Assembly: GCF_002865585.1 (NCBI RefSeq)
Contig: NZ_CP025581.1
Span: 310,001-374,000, forward strand
DNA from: Nocardioides houyundeii
GTDB lineage: Bacteria > Actinomycetota > Actinomycetes > Propionibacteriales > Nocardioidaceae
Direction: 5' to 3'
DNA: 64,000 bases
The position numbers and the translations under genes are program-made. This document shows positions 51,519 through 60,362 of this stretch, one piece after another (the stretch's first letter is position 1; each line of letters opens with the position of its first letter). The notes under the pieces were generated by a model. That model searched no databases. It saw nothing but the letters and a program-made list of their open reading frames with translations, and was not told the DNA's origin.

Positions 51519-52234
51519 CCGGGCACCTGCGTGTTGTTGTAGGCGCCGGGGAGGTCGACGGTGCTGAACCCCTTGACCGACGCCAGGGAACCGGCGATCA
51601 GGCCGAGCAGCGCCTCGCAGGCGAGCCACACCTTCGCCCGGATCTCGAGCAGCTCCTTGATCACCTGGGCGCCCTTGTAGATCGAGTAGCCGGCGCCGCT
51701 GGCACCGGCGATCCCTCCGACGATCGTCCAGGAGCTGGCCGCCGCGGCGGCCAGGCTGATGCCGGCGGCGATCGCCCAGTCGGCAAGGCTCTCCACGAGT
51801 CCTCCCACGGCGTTGGCCATCTCCTTGACCCCGAAGGCGGTCTGGTCGTACTGGGAGGCGATGTCCTCGAAGTTCGCCTTCTGCTCGGTGAGGCGGGCGG
51901 CGAGGTCGGTGAAGTACGTCGACGCCGAGGCCGCAGCCTGTCCGTCCCAGGTGACGCGGAGCGTGTCCAGGTCGGTGGTGACCCCGTGGGCCGCCTCGTC
52001 GCAGAACTGGCCCAGCTTGCGGAGGGCGTCGGCCGACCGCGAGACCTCGCTCCAGTCGCCGGCGAACCACTCGCCGACCTCCTGGGGGATGTTGGGCCCG
52101 CCCATCTTGTCGATGGCGACCATGGCCCAGTGGCCCAGGGAGATGAGGTCGCCGATGTGCAGGTACTGGTCCAGCGCCGCCGGGATCAGCGGCTCGGCCT
52201 GGGGGGCGGTCAGCAGCTTGCTCGGGTCGTCCAT
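51515..52234 (-). CDS. WXG100-like protein with hydrophobic C-terminus
   Basis: A 239-residue protein. The central helical hairpin contains a WxG turn (LRVTWDGQAAASASTYFTDL, about 97) flanked by long helices (WSEVSRSADALRKLGQFCDE; LTEQKANFEDIASQYDQTAF), the layout of the ESX/WXG100 fold. Residues about 170-190 (GISLAAAAASSWTIVGGIAG) and 215-226 are hydrophobic and could insert in a membrane. It lies between the EspC-like and small charged-protein genes. It may be a type VII secretion substrate; no ESX machinery is in this window. Confidence 0.65.
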   Translation of the reverse strand: MDDPSKLLTAPQAEPLIPAALDQYLHIGDLISLGHWAMVAIDKMGGPNIPQEVGEWFAGDWSEVSRSADALRKLGQFCDEAAHGVTTDLDTLRVTWDGQAAASASTYFTDLAARLTEQKANFEDIASQYDQTAFGVKEMANAVGGLVESLADWAIAAGISLAAAAASSWTIVGGIAGASGAGYSIYKGAQVIKELLEIRAKVWLACEALLGLIAGSLASVKGFSTVDLPGAYNNTQVPG

Positions 52235-52235
52235 G

Positions 52236-52568
52236 TCAGCCCACCTTCGGGATCCGGGTGGATGCCATCGAGTGGAGCTGGGCGTCGGCCTCGGCCGCCC
52301 GCTCGGTGTCCGTGTCCTCGTAGTGACGGGCGGTGGCCAGCAGCTCGTCCGCCGACTTGTCGCACACCTGGGCGAGGTGGGCGAAGAGCTCCTGCACCGC
52401 GGGGCGCACCTCGCTGGTGGAGTTGAGCAGCCGCACGAAGGCGGAGCCGCCCGACGCGTCGGGCTTGGTGTGTGCGGCGTAGGTGACAGCCCCTTGGCAG
52501 GCTGCCTCCAGCATGATGAACTCTCGGGCGAACTGCTTCACCCGGCCCGGACGGACCTTGAAACCCAC
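52236..52568 (-). CDS. EspC/WXG100-like small helical protein
   Basis: A 110-residue all-helical protein, first of the trio. MGFKVRPGRVKQFAREFIML is followed by helices separated by ASGGSAFVRL and ends with a helix carrying Y-E-D-T-D (ATARHYEDTDTERAAEAD), which fits the YxxxD/E export signal of type VII secretion substrates. The next gene begins two nt after its stop. Likely a secreted or partner protein for the WXG-type neighbour; inference only. Confidence 0.65.
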   Translation of the reverse strand: MGFKVRPGRVKQFAREFIMLEAACQGAVTYAAHTKPDASGGSAFVRLLNSTSEVRPAVQELFAHLAQVCDKSADELLATARHYEDTDTERAAEADAQLHSMASTRIPKVG

Positions 52569-52633
52569 GGCGTCCCCCTCCCACAGCGCTGGCGACTGTG
52601 CCGCGCCGCCCCGAAACTACCCCAGGATGAGCG

Positions 52634-53038
52634 ATGGAAACCTCGAACGACCAGCTGCCAGACCGCGGAGCCGTGCTGCGCGGTGGGCTGGTGGGCGCCC
52701 TGGTGGGTGCCGGGCTGCTCGCTCTGGCCGTATTCTTCCTCTTCCGCCTCGACGAGCCCGCGGACCTGCTGGGCGTCTTCATCCCGTTGTCGGTCGGCCT
52801 GGTCGCGGCCGCCCTCGGGACCATGGCCCTGGTCCCGCTGCGGTGGGGGGACGGTCCCGAGGCCGGCGTGGTGATCGCGCGGTTCTTCCGCGGCCTGGCC
52901 GTGGGCGGCCTGGTCCTCACGGTCGCGGGCGTCGCCCGCGGCGAGCTGCCGTGGATCGCCTTCGCCCTGCTCCCCCTGCTCGCCTGCGGGGCCCTGGTCC
53001 GGGAGAGCGGACGTTTCGCCCGGCTCCCCGCGCGCTGA
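52634..53038 (+). CDS. Four-helix membrane protein, unknown function
   Basis: A 134-residue protein with four hydrophobic helices (GALVGAGLLALAVFFLFRL; GVFIPLSVGLVAAALGTMAL; FFRGLAVGGLVLTVAGVARG; WIAFALLPLLACGALVRESG) and short charged loops. Divergent from the ESX-like trio. Its transcript is ended by the strong hairpin at 53075-53107. No motif recognised. Confidence 0.6.
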   Translation: METSNDQLPDRGAVLRGGLVGALVGAGLLALAVFFLFRLDEPADLLGVFIPLSVGLVAAALGTMALVPLRWGDGPEAGVVIARFFRGLAVGGLVLTVAGVARGELPWIAFALLPLLACGALVRESGRFARLPAR

Positions 53039-53074
53039 ACGGCGCCGCGCCGAGGAGCCAGGGCCTGGAACGAC

Positions 53075-53107
53075 GAAGGGCCGCACCCCCTCGGGGTGCG
53101 GCCCTTC
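53075..53107. terminator. Bidirectional terminator
   Basis: A perfect 15-bp stem, GAAGGGCCGCACCCC (53075-53089) and its complement at 53093-53107, with a CTC loop. It lies between the convergent membrane-protein and acyl-CoA dehydrogenase genes, 36 nt from the first stop and 16 nt from the second. The strongest terminator in the window. Confidence 0.88.
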
Positions 53108-53122
53108 AGTGTCTGGCGCCGA

Positions 53123-55000
53123 TCAGAACGCGGCCTCGTCGAGGTCCATCAGCGAGAGGTCGATGCTCTCGGCGATGGCGCGCTCGGCGGTGAGCCGGGG
53201 CAGGTTGGTGGTGACGAAGAACTGCGCCGCCGCGACCTTGCCCTCGTAGAACGCCTTGTCCGACGGCTTGACGTCGCCGCCGAGCTTGGCCAGCGCCACC
53301 TCGGCCTGGCGCAGCAGCAGCCAGGCGCAGACGACGTCGCCCAGCACCATCAGCAGGCGGGTGGTGTTGAGGCCCACCTTGTAGATGTTGCGCAGGTCGC
53401 CGCCCTCGGCGGAGGCGTCGGCCGACATCAGGTCGTTGATCATGTGGCCGACGATGGCGTTGGCGTCCGCGAGCGCGGTGGCCAGCAGGGCGCGCTCGTT
53501 CTTCAGGCGGCCGTTGCCGGCCTCGGACTTGATGAAGCTCTCGATCTCGCCGGCCAGGTGGCCCAGCGCGCGACCCTGGTCCTTGACGATCTTGCGGAAG
53601 AAGAAGTCCTGGCCCTGGATCGCCGTGGTGCCCTCGTAGAGGGTGTCGATCTTGGCGTCGCGGACGTACTGCTCGACGGGGTACTCCTGGAGGAAGCCGG
53701 AGCCGCCGAAGATCTGCAGCGACTCGGTGCCCAGCAGCACCCACGAGCGCTCGGAGCCGTAGCCCTTGACGATCGGGAGCAGCAGGTCGTTGACCGCCGC
53801 GGCGAGCTTGTCGTGCTCGCCGTTGTGCTCGGCGATCATGATCTGGTCCTGCCAGGTGGCGGTGTAGATCACCAGGGCGCGCATGGCCTCGGCGAACGAC
53901 TTCTGCACCATCAGCGAGCGACGTACGTCGGGGTGGTGGGTGATCGTGACGCGGGGGGCGGTCTTGTCGGCCGACTGGGTGAGGTCGGCGCCCTGGACGC
54001 GCTCCTTGGCGTACTCCAGCGCGTTGAGGTAGCCGGTGGACAGGGTCGCGATGGCCTTGGTGCCCACCATCATCCGGGCGTTCTCGATGACGTCGAACAT
54101 CTGCGCGATGCCGTTGTGCACCTCGCCGAGCAGCCAGCCCTTCGCGGGCTCGCCGCCGCCGACCTGCGGGTCGCCGAAGGTGACCTCGCAGGTGTTGGAG
54201 ACCTTGATGCCCATCTTGTGCTCGACGTTGGTGACGTAGACGCCGTTGCGCTCGCCGGTCAGCTCGCCGGTCTCGTGGTCGAAGTGGTGCTTGGGCATCC
54301 AGAAGAGCGAGAGGCCCTTGGTGCCCGGGCCGCCGACGCCCTCGACGCCCTCGGGGCGGGCGAGCACCAGGTGCATGATGTTCTCGTTGAGGTCGGACTC
54401 GGCCGAGGTGATGAAGCGCTTGACCCCGGTGATGTTCCAGGAGCCGTCCTCGTTGGGGGTGGCCTTGGAGCGGCCCGCGCCCACGTCGGAGCCGGCGTCG
54501 GGCTCGGTGAGCACCATGGTGCAGCCCCACTCGCGCTCGACCATGATCTGGGCGACGCGCTGGTCGCGCTCGTTGCCGTTGGCGTAGACGACGCCCGCGA
54601 ACGGGGCGCCGGCGGCGTACATGTGGACCGGAGCGTTGGAGCCGAGCACCATCTCGCACATCGCCCAGTTGAGGCTGGAGGGGGCGGGGGTGCCGCCGAG
54701 CTCCTCACGGATCTGGAGACGCCAGAACTCGGCGTCGATCCAGGCCCGGTAGCTCTTCTTGAACGACTCCGGCACAGGGGCGGTGTGGGTCTTGGGGTCG
54801 AAGACCGGCGGGTTGCGGTCGCTGTCCTCGTAGGACGCGGCGATCTCCTCGCGAGCGAGGCGGTCGACCTCGGCCAGCACCTCGCGGGCGGTGTCGGCGT
54901 CCACCTCGGCGAACGGACCCTGGCCCAGGACCTCGTCGCGACCGAAGACCTCGAAGAGGTTGAACTCGATGTCGCGCAGGTTGCTCTTGTAGTGGCTCAC
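53123..55000 (-). CDS. Acyl-CoA dehydrogenase (long FadE5-like type)
   Basis: A 625-residue FAD enzyme of fatty-acid oxidation, longer than the common 380-400 residue ACADs. After an extra N-terminal domain ([20 protein letters not shown]) come the ACAD core motifs [20 protein letters not shown] (about 162-181), [40 protein letters not shown] (about 420) and [20 protein letters not shown] (about 445), and a C-terminal helical bundle. This layout resembles Mycobacterium FadE5, a broad-chain dehydrogenase. The divergent intergenic region toward the Rrf2 gene contains a striking palindrome. Confidence 0.9.
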   Translation of the reverse strand: MSHYKSNLRDIEFNLFEVFGRDEVLGQGPFAEVDADTAREVLAEVDRLAREEIAASYEDSDRNPPVFDPKTHTAPVPESFKKSYRAWIDAEFWRLQIREELGGTPAPSSLNWAMCEMVLGSNAPVHMYAAGAPFAGVVYANGNERDQRVAQIMVEREWGCTMVLTEPDAGSDVGAGRSKATPNEDGSWNITGVKRFITSAESDLNENIMHLVLARPEGVEGVGGPGTKGLSLFWMPKHHFDHETGELTGERNGVYVTNVEHKMGIKVSNTCEVTFGDPQVGGGEPAKGWLLGEVHNGIAQMFDVIENARMMVGTKAIATLSTGYLNALEYAKERVQGADLTQSADKTAPRVTITHHPDVRRSLMVQKSFAEAMRALVIYTATWQDQIMIAEHNGEHDKLAAAVNDLLLPIVKGYGSERSWVLLGTESLQIFGGSGFLQEYPVEQYVRDAKIDTLYEGTTAIQGQDFFFRKIVKDQGRALGHLAGEIESFIKSEAGNGRLKNERALLATALADANAIVGHMINDLMSADASAEGGDLRNIYKVGLNTTRLLMVLGDVVCAWLLLRQAEVALAKLGGDVKPSDKAFYEGKVAAAQFFVTTNLPRLTAERAIAESIDLSLMDLDEAAF

Positions 55001-55112
55001 GGACCCACCTGTCTGTTTCGGAGTGACCGGTTCCGGACGGAAGACCAGTCCTTGCGTTTCGGATCGTGTCGGTGCGGGTAGACAGGCCAGGACCTGTCGG
55101 CCTACGCACGTG

Positions 55113-55146
55113 ACTGGCGCGTAGCACGCGCGTGCTACCCGCCAGT
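55113..55146. promoter_or_regulatory. 34-bp palindrome, probable operator
   Basis: A 34-bp inverted repeat with one mismatched pair (C/C at 55120 and 55139); its inner 18 bp (GTAGCACGCGCGTGCTAC, 55121-55138) are perfect. It lies 113 nt upstream of the acyl-CoA dehydrogenase start and 152 nt upstream of the Rrf2 start, in a 297-nt region with no gene. It is far from any stop codon and lacks terminator features, so a protein-binding site is more likely. The regulator is unknown. Confidence 0.65.
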
Positions 55147-55297
55147 AACCCTAATGGTGCCTTGCCGCCCGCCTGTCGCGCAAGCAGACGTGCCAGTGAT
55201 CTATGCAACGAGGCGCAATCCTACCTTTTTCCGCGATGTCGCTGCGGAGAAGACCCAAGTGCACTAGTTCGGTCGACTCGTCTGACAAACTGGGCTC

Positions 55298-55753
55298 ATG
55301 CGAGTCTCTGCCAAGTCCGATTACGCCCTGCGAGCGCTGATCGAGCTGGCACGCAGCAACGAGGGCCCGGTCAGCGCCGAGGAGCTGGGTCGCCGCCAGG
55401 AGATCCCGCACGGGTTCCTCCAGGCGATCCTGGCCGACCTGCGGCGGGCGGGTGTCGTGGTCTCCCAGCGGGGGCAGTCCGGTGGCTGGCGGATGGCGCG
55501 CGCCGCCGAGGAGGTCTCGGTGGCCGACGTGATCCGCGCCGTCGACGGGCCGCTGGTCTCCGTCTACGGTCTGCGGCCCGAGGCCGTCTCCTACAACGAG
55601 AAGGCCGCCGTGCTCCAGCACGTGTGGATCGCGGCCCGGCACTCGCTGCGCGACGTCTTCGAGCAGGTCTCGATCGCGGCGCTCGCGTCGGGCACGCTGC
55701 CCGAGGAGGTCACCTCCCGCACCTCCGACGAAGACGCCTGGCAGCCGCACTAG
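55298..55753 (+). CDS. Rrf2-family transcriptional regulator without cysteines
   Basis: A 151-residue regulator. MRVSAKSDYALRALIELARS and IPHGFLQAILADLRRAGVVV are the winged helix-turn-helix of Rrf2/IscR proteins, and GQSGGWRMARAAEEVSVADV is the conserved wing. The region where IscR and NsrR bind iron-sulfur clusters has no cysteine at all (none in the whole protein), so this member does not sense Fe-S or NO through a cluster. CAAACT six nt before ATG 55298 fits a leaderless promoter. It is divergent from the acyl-CoA dehydrogenase gene. Confidence 0.85.
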   Translation: MRVSAKSDYALRALIELARSNEGPVSAEELGRRQEIPHGFLQAILADLRRAGVVVSQRGQSGGWRMARAAEEVSVADVIRAVDGPLVSVYGLRPEAVSYNEKAAVLQHVWIAARHSLRDVFEQVSIAALASGTLPEEVTSRTSDEDAWQPH

Positions 55754-55789
55754 TCCGACACTGAGCCGTCCCCCGGCTGGGGGCAACCG

Positions 55790-55825
55790 CGGCAGGGTCA
55801 TTGGACGGCGGCAGGGTCATTGGAC
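55790..55825. repeat. Tandem 17-bp direct repeat before the GH3 gene
   Basis: CGGCAGGGTCATTGGAC occurs at 55790-55806 and again at 55809-55825, a 19-bp period (nearly two helical turns). It lies 63 nt before the GH3 start, after a GC hairpin at 55770-55783 (CCCCC-GGCT-GGGGG) that probably ends the Rrf2 transcript. A repeated activator or repressor half-site is possible. Confidence 0.6.
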
Positions 55826-55888
55826 TCTGGGCAGGGAGCAGTCGGCGACGCACGCTGCCGAGGTAGCCCTTCCACGTTGGGAACCTCC

Positions 55889-58591
55889 ATGTCCGCCATT
55901 CCGCGACCTGCTATGCGCGCCCTCGGCGTACGACGCACCCGCCGGTGGCGCACCGCGGCCGGTGCCCTCGGTGCCGCGCTGCTGGTCGGCGTGCTGGGCA
56001 TCCCCGGACCATCGTCCGCCGCGGACGAGCCGTGGATGAACGCGTCGCTGTCCCCGGACCGGCGGGCCGACCTGCTGTCCCGGGTGATGACGCTGGAGCA
56101 GAAGGTCGCGCTGTTCAACGTCAACGGCGAGGTCACCGTGCCCGCGCTCGGCATCCCGCCGCGGCACGAGATCGACGGGACGTCCGGGGTGCACCAGAGC
56201 GAGCTGCCGGCCACCGCGATGCCCTCGGCGCTGGCGCTGGCCTCCTCCCGGAACCGCAGGCTGGCGCGGCAGTGGGGCCGGCAGACCTCCACCGAGGCCT
56301 TCGCCTTCGGCTACGACGGCAACGCCGCGCCGACGATGGACGTGGTGCGCTCCCCGTTCTGGGGCCGCACCTGGGAGACCTTCGGCGAGGACCCGATCCT
56401 CAGCGGCATCCTGGGTGCCTCCGAGATCCGGGGCGTCCAGTCCGTCGAGGGCGTCTACGCCCTCGTCAAGCACTTCGGGGTCTACAACCAGGAGACCGGC
56501 CGGGCCCAGCTGGACAACGTCATCGACCAGGCCACGATGCGTGGCACCTACCTGCGCAACTGGGCGATCGCGGCGCGCGCCGCCCGGCCAGGGGCCGTGA
56601 TGTGCGCCTTCCCCAAGATCAACGGCGAGTACGCCTGTGAGTCCCGCCGGCTGCTGACCCGGATCCTCAAGCGGGAGTGGGGCTGGCCCGGCTTCGTCTC
56701 CACCGACGTCAACGCCGGGCACAGCTGGAGCATGTTCGAGGCAGGCACCGACGTCGCCGGCGCGCCGTGGGTCGGACCGGCGCTGCTCGACCAGGTGCGC
56801 ACCGGCGCCATCCCCAAGGCCCGCTTCGAGGACATGGTCCACCGGATCCTGCGCACGATGTTCGCGCAGGGTCTCTTCGACCGCCGGGCCCCGGGGACCA
56901 CCGGGGGCGCCATCGAGCCACCGCAGCCGTTGACCGAGCCTGTGGTTGCCAGGGGCGAGGAGATCGCCCGGGACGCAGCCGTACGAGGCAGCGTGCTGCT
57001 GAGGAACTCCGGCGTACTTCCGCTGAGCAGCGAGAGGACCCGGTCCCTGGCGGTGATCGGCTCCGGAGCCGACGAGTACCTGACCGGGACCGGGTCACCC
57101 CAGGTGCCGCAGCCCGCCAGGCTCACCACGATCCTCGAGGGGCTCCAGCGGCGGGCCGCGGGCGCCTCCGTGGTGTACGCCGAGGGAACCGACCCCATGC
57201 GGCTGGGCGACGTGCTTCCCGGCCCACCGGCGGTGCAGTCCTCGGTGCTCACCCCCAGTGGCGGCGCGGGGGCCGGGCTCACCGCGCAGTACTTCGCGAA
57301 CCCGGACTTCTCCGGCCAGCCGTTCATCCAGCGGACCGACCCCCAGGTCAACATCCGCACCGGCCTGAGCGCGCTCATCGAGACCTTCGACGAGCACACT
57401 CGGCTGGATCCGGGCCCGGTGCCGTCCCCGCTGCTGGTGCAGCCGGGCTCCGTGCGCTGGACCGGGACGCTGCGACCGGTCGCCAGCGGGCGCTACACGC
57501 TGAGCCTGACGCACCTGGGCGCCGCGACCCTGTACCTGAGCGGCGAACGCGTGCTGAACGACCCGGGGACCACGCTGAACGTCCAGCGGGTCCCCGTCGA
57601 CCTCACGGCCGGGCAGAGCTACGACGTCCGGATCGACTACTCCGCCGACGCGCCCAACCAGTGCTGCCCCGTCACGGACCGCCCCGGTCCCACCATCCGG
57701 TTCGGCTGGGTTCCGCCGGTCGACGCCGCCACCCCGCAGATGCAGCGGGCCGTAGAGGTGGCCCGCGCCGTGGACACGGCCGTGGTGGTGGTGCGCGACG
57801 ACGTCGGCGAGGGCACCGACCGCTACACCCTGACGCTGCCGCAGAGTCAGGACGCGCTCGTACGGGCGGTCGCCCGGGTGAACCCGCGCACCGTGGTCGT
57901 CTCCGCCACCTCGGGCCCGGTGCTGATGCCCTGGTTGCGCCGGGTCGAGGCCGTGGTCCAGTCGTGGTACCCAGGGGAGGCCGGCGGCTCGGCTCTCGCC
58001 TCCCTGCTCTACGGCGACGCCAACTTCACCGGCCGCCTGCCGCTGACCTTTCCGGCCAGCGAGGAGCAGGTCGGGGGCATCGTGTCCGGAGCCAACCCGG
58101 TCGCGGACTTCAGCGCGCTCGCGCCCACAGTCAGGTACCCCGAACGCTGGGCGATGGGGTACCGCGGCTACCTGGCCAAGAAGCAGCGCCCGCTCTTCCC
58201 CTTCGGCTACGGCCTGTCCTACTCCAGGGTCCGGTATCAATCGGTTCGCGCCAGGGACGTGAAGCGCGGAAAGACCGGCTATGCCGTGGTCCGGGTCCGC
58301 AACCGGTCCCGGCGTGCGGTGACCGAGCCGGTGCACGTCTACGTCGGGCGGCTGCCGGGCCGGGTGAGCACGCCGATCCGCCAGCTCGCCGGTGTCAAGC
58401 TGGTCCGGCTGGGTCCGGGGCGCACGGCCCGGGTGCGGGTGGCGATCGACCGGCGGGTGCTGGAGCACTGGAGCAACGCGCGTCGCCGGTGGGTCGCCCC
58501 GACCGGCAGGGTCCGGGTCTTCACCGGCCCATCGGCCGAGCAGTTGCGGCGCAGTGACGTCTTCCGGGTCACCCCGCGGCGGCGGAGCTGA
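55889..58591 (+). CDS. Secreted GH3 beta-glycosidase with inserted PA14 domain
   Basis: A 900-residue exported glycoside hydrolase. A signal peptide (RRWRTAAGALGAALLVGVLG, cleavage near SSAADEP) leads to the GH3 barrel: IDGTSGVHQSELPATAMPSA, NAAPTMDVVRSPFWGRTWET, ALVKHFGVYNQETGRAQLDN and GFVSTDVNAGHSWSMFEAGT, where the Asp of STD is the expected nucleophile (usually SDW). The second alpha/beta domain is interrupted by a PA14 domain (AGLTAQYFANPDFSGQPFIQ; ASGRYTLSLTHLGAATLYLS, about 470-610), which usually binds sugars. A fibronectin III-like end follows (YAVVRVRNRSRRAVTEPVHV). ATG 55889 is chosen for the signal peptide; ATG 55913 is an alternative. Substrate is probably a beta-linked plant or microbial glycan. 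Confidence 0.88.
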   Translation: MSAIPRPAMRALGVRRTRRWRTAAGALGAALLVGVLGIPGPSSAADEPWMNASLSPDRRADLLSRVMTLEQKVALFNVNGEVTVPALGIPPRHEIDGTSGVHQSELPATAMPSALALASSRNRRLARQWGRQTSTEAFAFGYDGNAAPTMDVVRSPFWGRTWETFGEDPILSGILGASEIRGVQSVEGVYALVKHFGVYNQETGRAQLDNVIDQATMRGTYLRNWAIAARAARPGAVMCAFPKINGEYACESRRLLTRILKREWGWPGFVSTDVNAGHSWSMFEAGTDVAGAPWVGPALLDQVRTGAIPKARFEDMVHRILRTMFAQGLFDRRAPGTTGGAIEPPQPLTEPVVARGEEIARDAAVRGSVLLRNSGVLPLSSERTRSLAVIGSGADEYLTGTGSPQVPQPARLTTILEGLQRRAAGASVVYAEGTDPMRLGDVLPGPPAVQSSVLTPSGGAGAGLTAQYFANPDFSGQPFIQRTDPQVNIRTGLSALIETFDEHTRLDPGPVPSPLLVQPGSVRWTGTLRPVASGRYTLSLTHLGAATLYLSGERVLNDPGTTLNVQRVPVDLTAGQSYDVRIDYSADAPNQCCPVTDRPGPTIRFGWVPPVDAATPQMQRAVEVARAVDTAVVVVRDDVGEGTDRYTLTLPQSQDALVRAVARVNPRTVVVSATSGPVLMPWLRRVEAVVQSWYPGEAGGSALASLLYGDANFTGRLPLTFPASEEQVGGIVSGANPVADFSALAPTVRYPERWAMGYRGYLAKKQRPLFPFGYGLSYSRVRYQSVRARDVKRGKTGYAVVRVRNRSRRAVTEPVHVYVGRLPGRVSTPIRQLAGVKLVRLGPGRTARVRVAIDRRVLEHWSNARRRWVAPTGRVRVFTGPSAEQLRRSDVFRVTPRRRS

Positions 58592-59201
58592 TCCACGCCA
58601 CCAGGGGCCGCAGCTCGCGCCAGTCCCCGCGCACCCGCTCCAGCAGCTCCGGGCCCAGGGCGTCCGCCTCGAACCCGTAGTCCCGGCCCACGAAGAGCTG
58701 CTTGTGCCGCAGCAGCTCGATCCGGGGGTGGTCGGCGTCGTAGCCGCGCGGGGAGGTCTTGAGGCGGTCCCCGCCGACCTCCCACCCGTTCTTCTCGTAC
58801 TTCCTCAGCAGCCGCTGCAGCGTGGGGCCGGTCTGGTCGTCGGCCATCGCGTCGCGGATCCCGGCGAGCCGGGGACCGCTGGCGTCGTAGAAGCCGGCGC
58901 CCACCCGGGTGCCCCGCGGAGAGAGCTCGAAGTACCAGCCGGTCGACGGGCCGGCGGCGACGAACGCGCCCTGGTGGGTCTTGTACGGCGTCTTGTCCTT
59001 GCTGAACCGCACGTCGCGGTAGGGGCGGAACACCTTGGCGGCGCCGAACTCCGGCTCAAGGGCCGCCATCAGCGCCTTCATCGGCGCCTCCACAGCCTCC
59101 TTGTAGACATGCTTGTGGGCCTCCCAGAAGGACCGGGTGTTGTCGACCTCGAGGTCGTCGTAGAAGTCGAGGGCAGCGACGGGAAAACCGGTGAACTCCA
59201 C
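58569..59201 (-). CDS. DUF2461 family protein
   Basis: A 210-residue protein of the TIGR02453/DUF2461 family: DFYDDLEVDNTRSFWEAHKH (about 12-31), VFRPYRDVRFSKDKTPYKTH (about 57-76), STGWYFELSPRGTRVGAGFY and KTSPRGYDADHPRIELLRHK. Members are widespread but uncharacterised. Its 3' end overlaps the GH3 gene by 23 nt tail to tail. ATG 59201 gives the standard family start MEFTGFP. Confidence 0.88.
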   Translation of the reverse strand: MEFTGFPVAALDFYDDLEVDNTRSFWEAHKHVYKEAVEAPMKALMAALEPEFGAAKVFRPYRDVRFSKDKTPYKTHQGAFVAAGPSTGWYFELSPRGTRVGAGFYDASGPRLAGIRDAMADDQTGPTLQRLLRKYEKNGWEVGGDRLKTSPRGYDADHPRIELLRHKQLFVGRDYGFEADALGPELLERVRGDWRELRPLVAWISSAAAG

Positions 59202-59264
59202 CCGGTCACCCTAGTGAGGCACGCGGCGCCGGACCCAGCCAGTGCGGCCGGCCGGTGCGGTGCG

Positions 59265-60362
59265 TCACTCCACCGGTGCCCAGAGCTGCTCGTCGCCGTC
59301 GTCGCTGAGCACGGTCAGGTTGAGGACGTCGCCCGCGCACTCCAGCGCGGAGACGAAGCCCCGTCCGGTGCCGCCCGAGCGGTAGGCCACCTGGACCTCG
59401 CCGCCGGGCCGCCAGGCGAGCACCCGGGTCGGCTCGCCCCGGGCCGGGGCGGCGGCGAAGTAGACCGAGCTGCCGCACGGGGTCAGGGTCCCGGTCGCCC
59501 CGGCGCCCAGCTCGGTCACGGTGCCGTCGTCCAGGGCCAGGACGTGTCCCCGGCTCACCTGGCGCTCGTCGCGCACCTCCGACCACACCGCCCCGGTCTC
59601 GGTGGCCACCGCCTCCCAGCCGCGGCACGGGGTTGCCTCCGCGATGGGGACGGCCCGGCCCTCGACCAGGAGCACCGGGGTGCGGCACGAGGTGGGACGA
59701 CGGTCGTCGAAGGTGAGCATCGCCGTGCCGGCAGACGACATCGTGACCTGCGAGAAGCCCTCGCCCTTGCCGGCGCAGTGGTCTCGCTGCGCGTGGCCGG
59801 AGGGCAGGTCGAGCAGGGCCAGGCAGTAGGCGCCCCGCGGGCCGATGGCGGGGTAGCGCAGCTCGTCGCCGTACGACGCCCACGCGCCGCCGGCGGCCGG
59901 CACCGGTCTGCGCACCCGCGTCCGGTCTCCGGTGCCGAGGTCGACGACCGTCCCCGTGGTCGGACCGGTCTCCGCCGCCGGCGGGGAGACCACCACTGCG
60001 CGGTCCTCGTCCAGCAGCACCTGGGAGATGCGGCGGCCGCGCGGCGCCGGGACCACGATCTCCTCGGCACCGGGGTCGACGTTGCGCCGCAACGTCGCCC
60101 GGCGGCCGTCGGGGGACACCACCGCTCGCCACTCCTGGCTGACCACCACGGTCGCGGTGGCCGCCTCCCCGGTCGGACGCCAGTCCAGGGGTGCCGGGGC
60201 GCTCGAGCCGGCAGCCGGGGACTCGGGGGAGTCGCTGGGGGAGTCGCTGGTCGGGTCGCCGGGCGCGTCGTCGGCGGCGTCCTGGGTGCATGCCCCGAGC
60301 GCCAGGACCAGGGGGAGGGTGATCCAGGGCGCTGCGCGCCGGACGGCGTACCGGGGGAGCAT
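59265..60362 (-). CDS. Lipoprotein with propeller-like domain, unknown function
   Basis: A 365-residue lipoprotein. The signal ends in a lipobox (LPLVLALGAC), followed by an acidic Ser/Pro-rich linker (DDAPGDPTSDSPSDSPESP). The rest is beta-rich with repeated blade-like motifs (GRRISQVLLDEDRAVVVSPP; GAWASYGDELRYPAIGPRGA; TLTPCGSSVYFAAAPARGEP) and several cysteines likely in disulfides. ATG 60362 overlaps the stop of the C39-like gene (ATGA), so the two exported proteins are made together. Confidence 0.7.
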   Translation of the reverse strand: MLPRYAVRRAAPWITLPLVLALGACTQDAADDAPGDPTSDSPSDSPESPAAGSSAPAPLDWRPTGEAATATVVVSQEWRAVVSPDGRRATLRRNVDPGAEEIVVPAPRGRRISQVLLDEDRAVVVSPPAAETGPTTGTVVDLGTGDRTRVRRPVPAAGGAWASYGDELRYPAIGPRGAYCLALLDLPSGHAQRDHCAGKGEGFSQVTMSSAGTAMLTFDDRRPTSCRTPVLLVEGRAVPIAEATPCRGWEAVATETGAVWSEVRDERQVSRGHVLALDDGTVTELGAGATGTLTPCGSSVYFAAAPARGEPTRVLAWRPGGEVQVAYRSGGTGRGFVSALECAGDVLNLTVLSDDGDEQLWAPVE

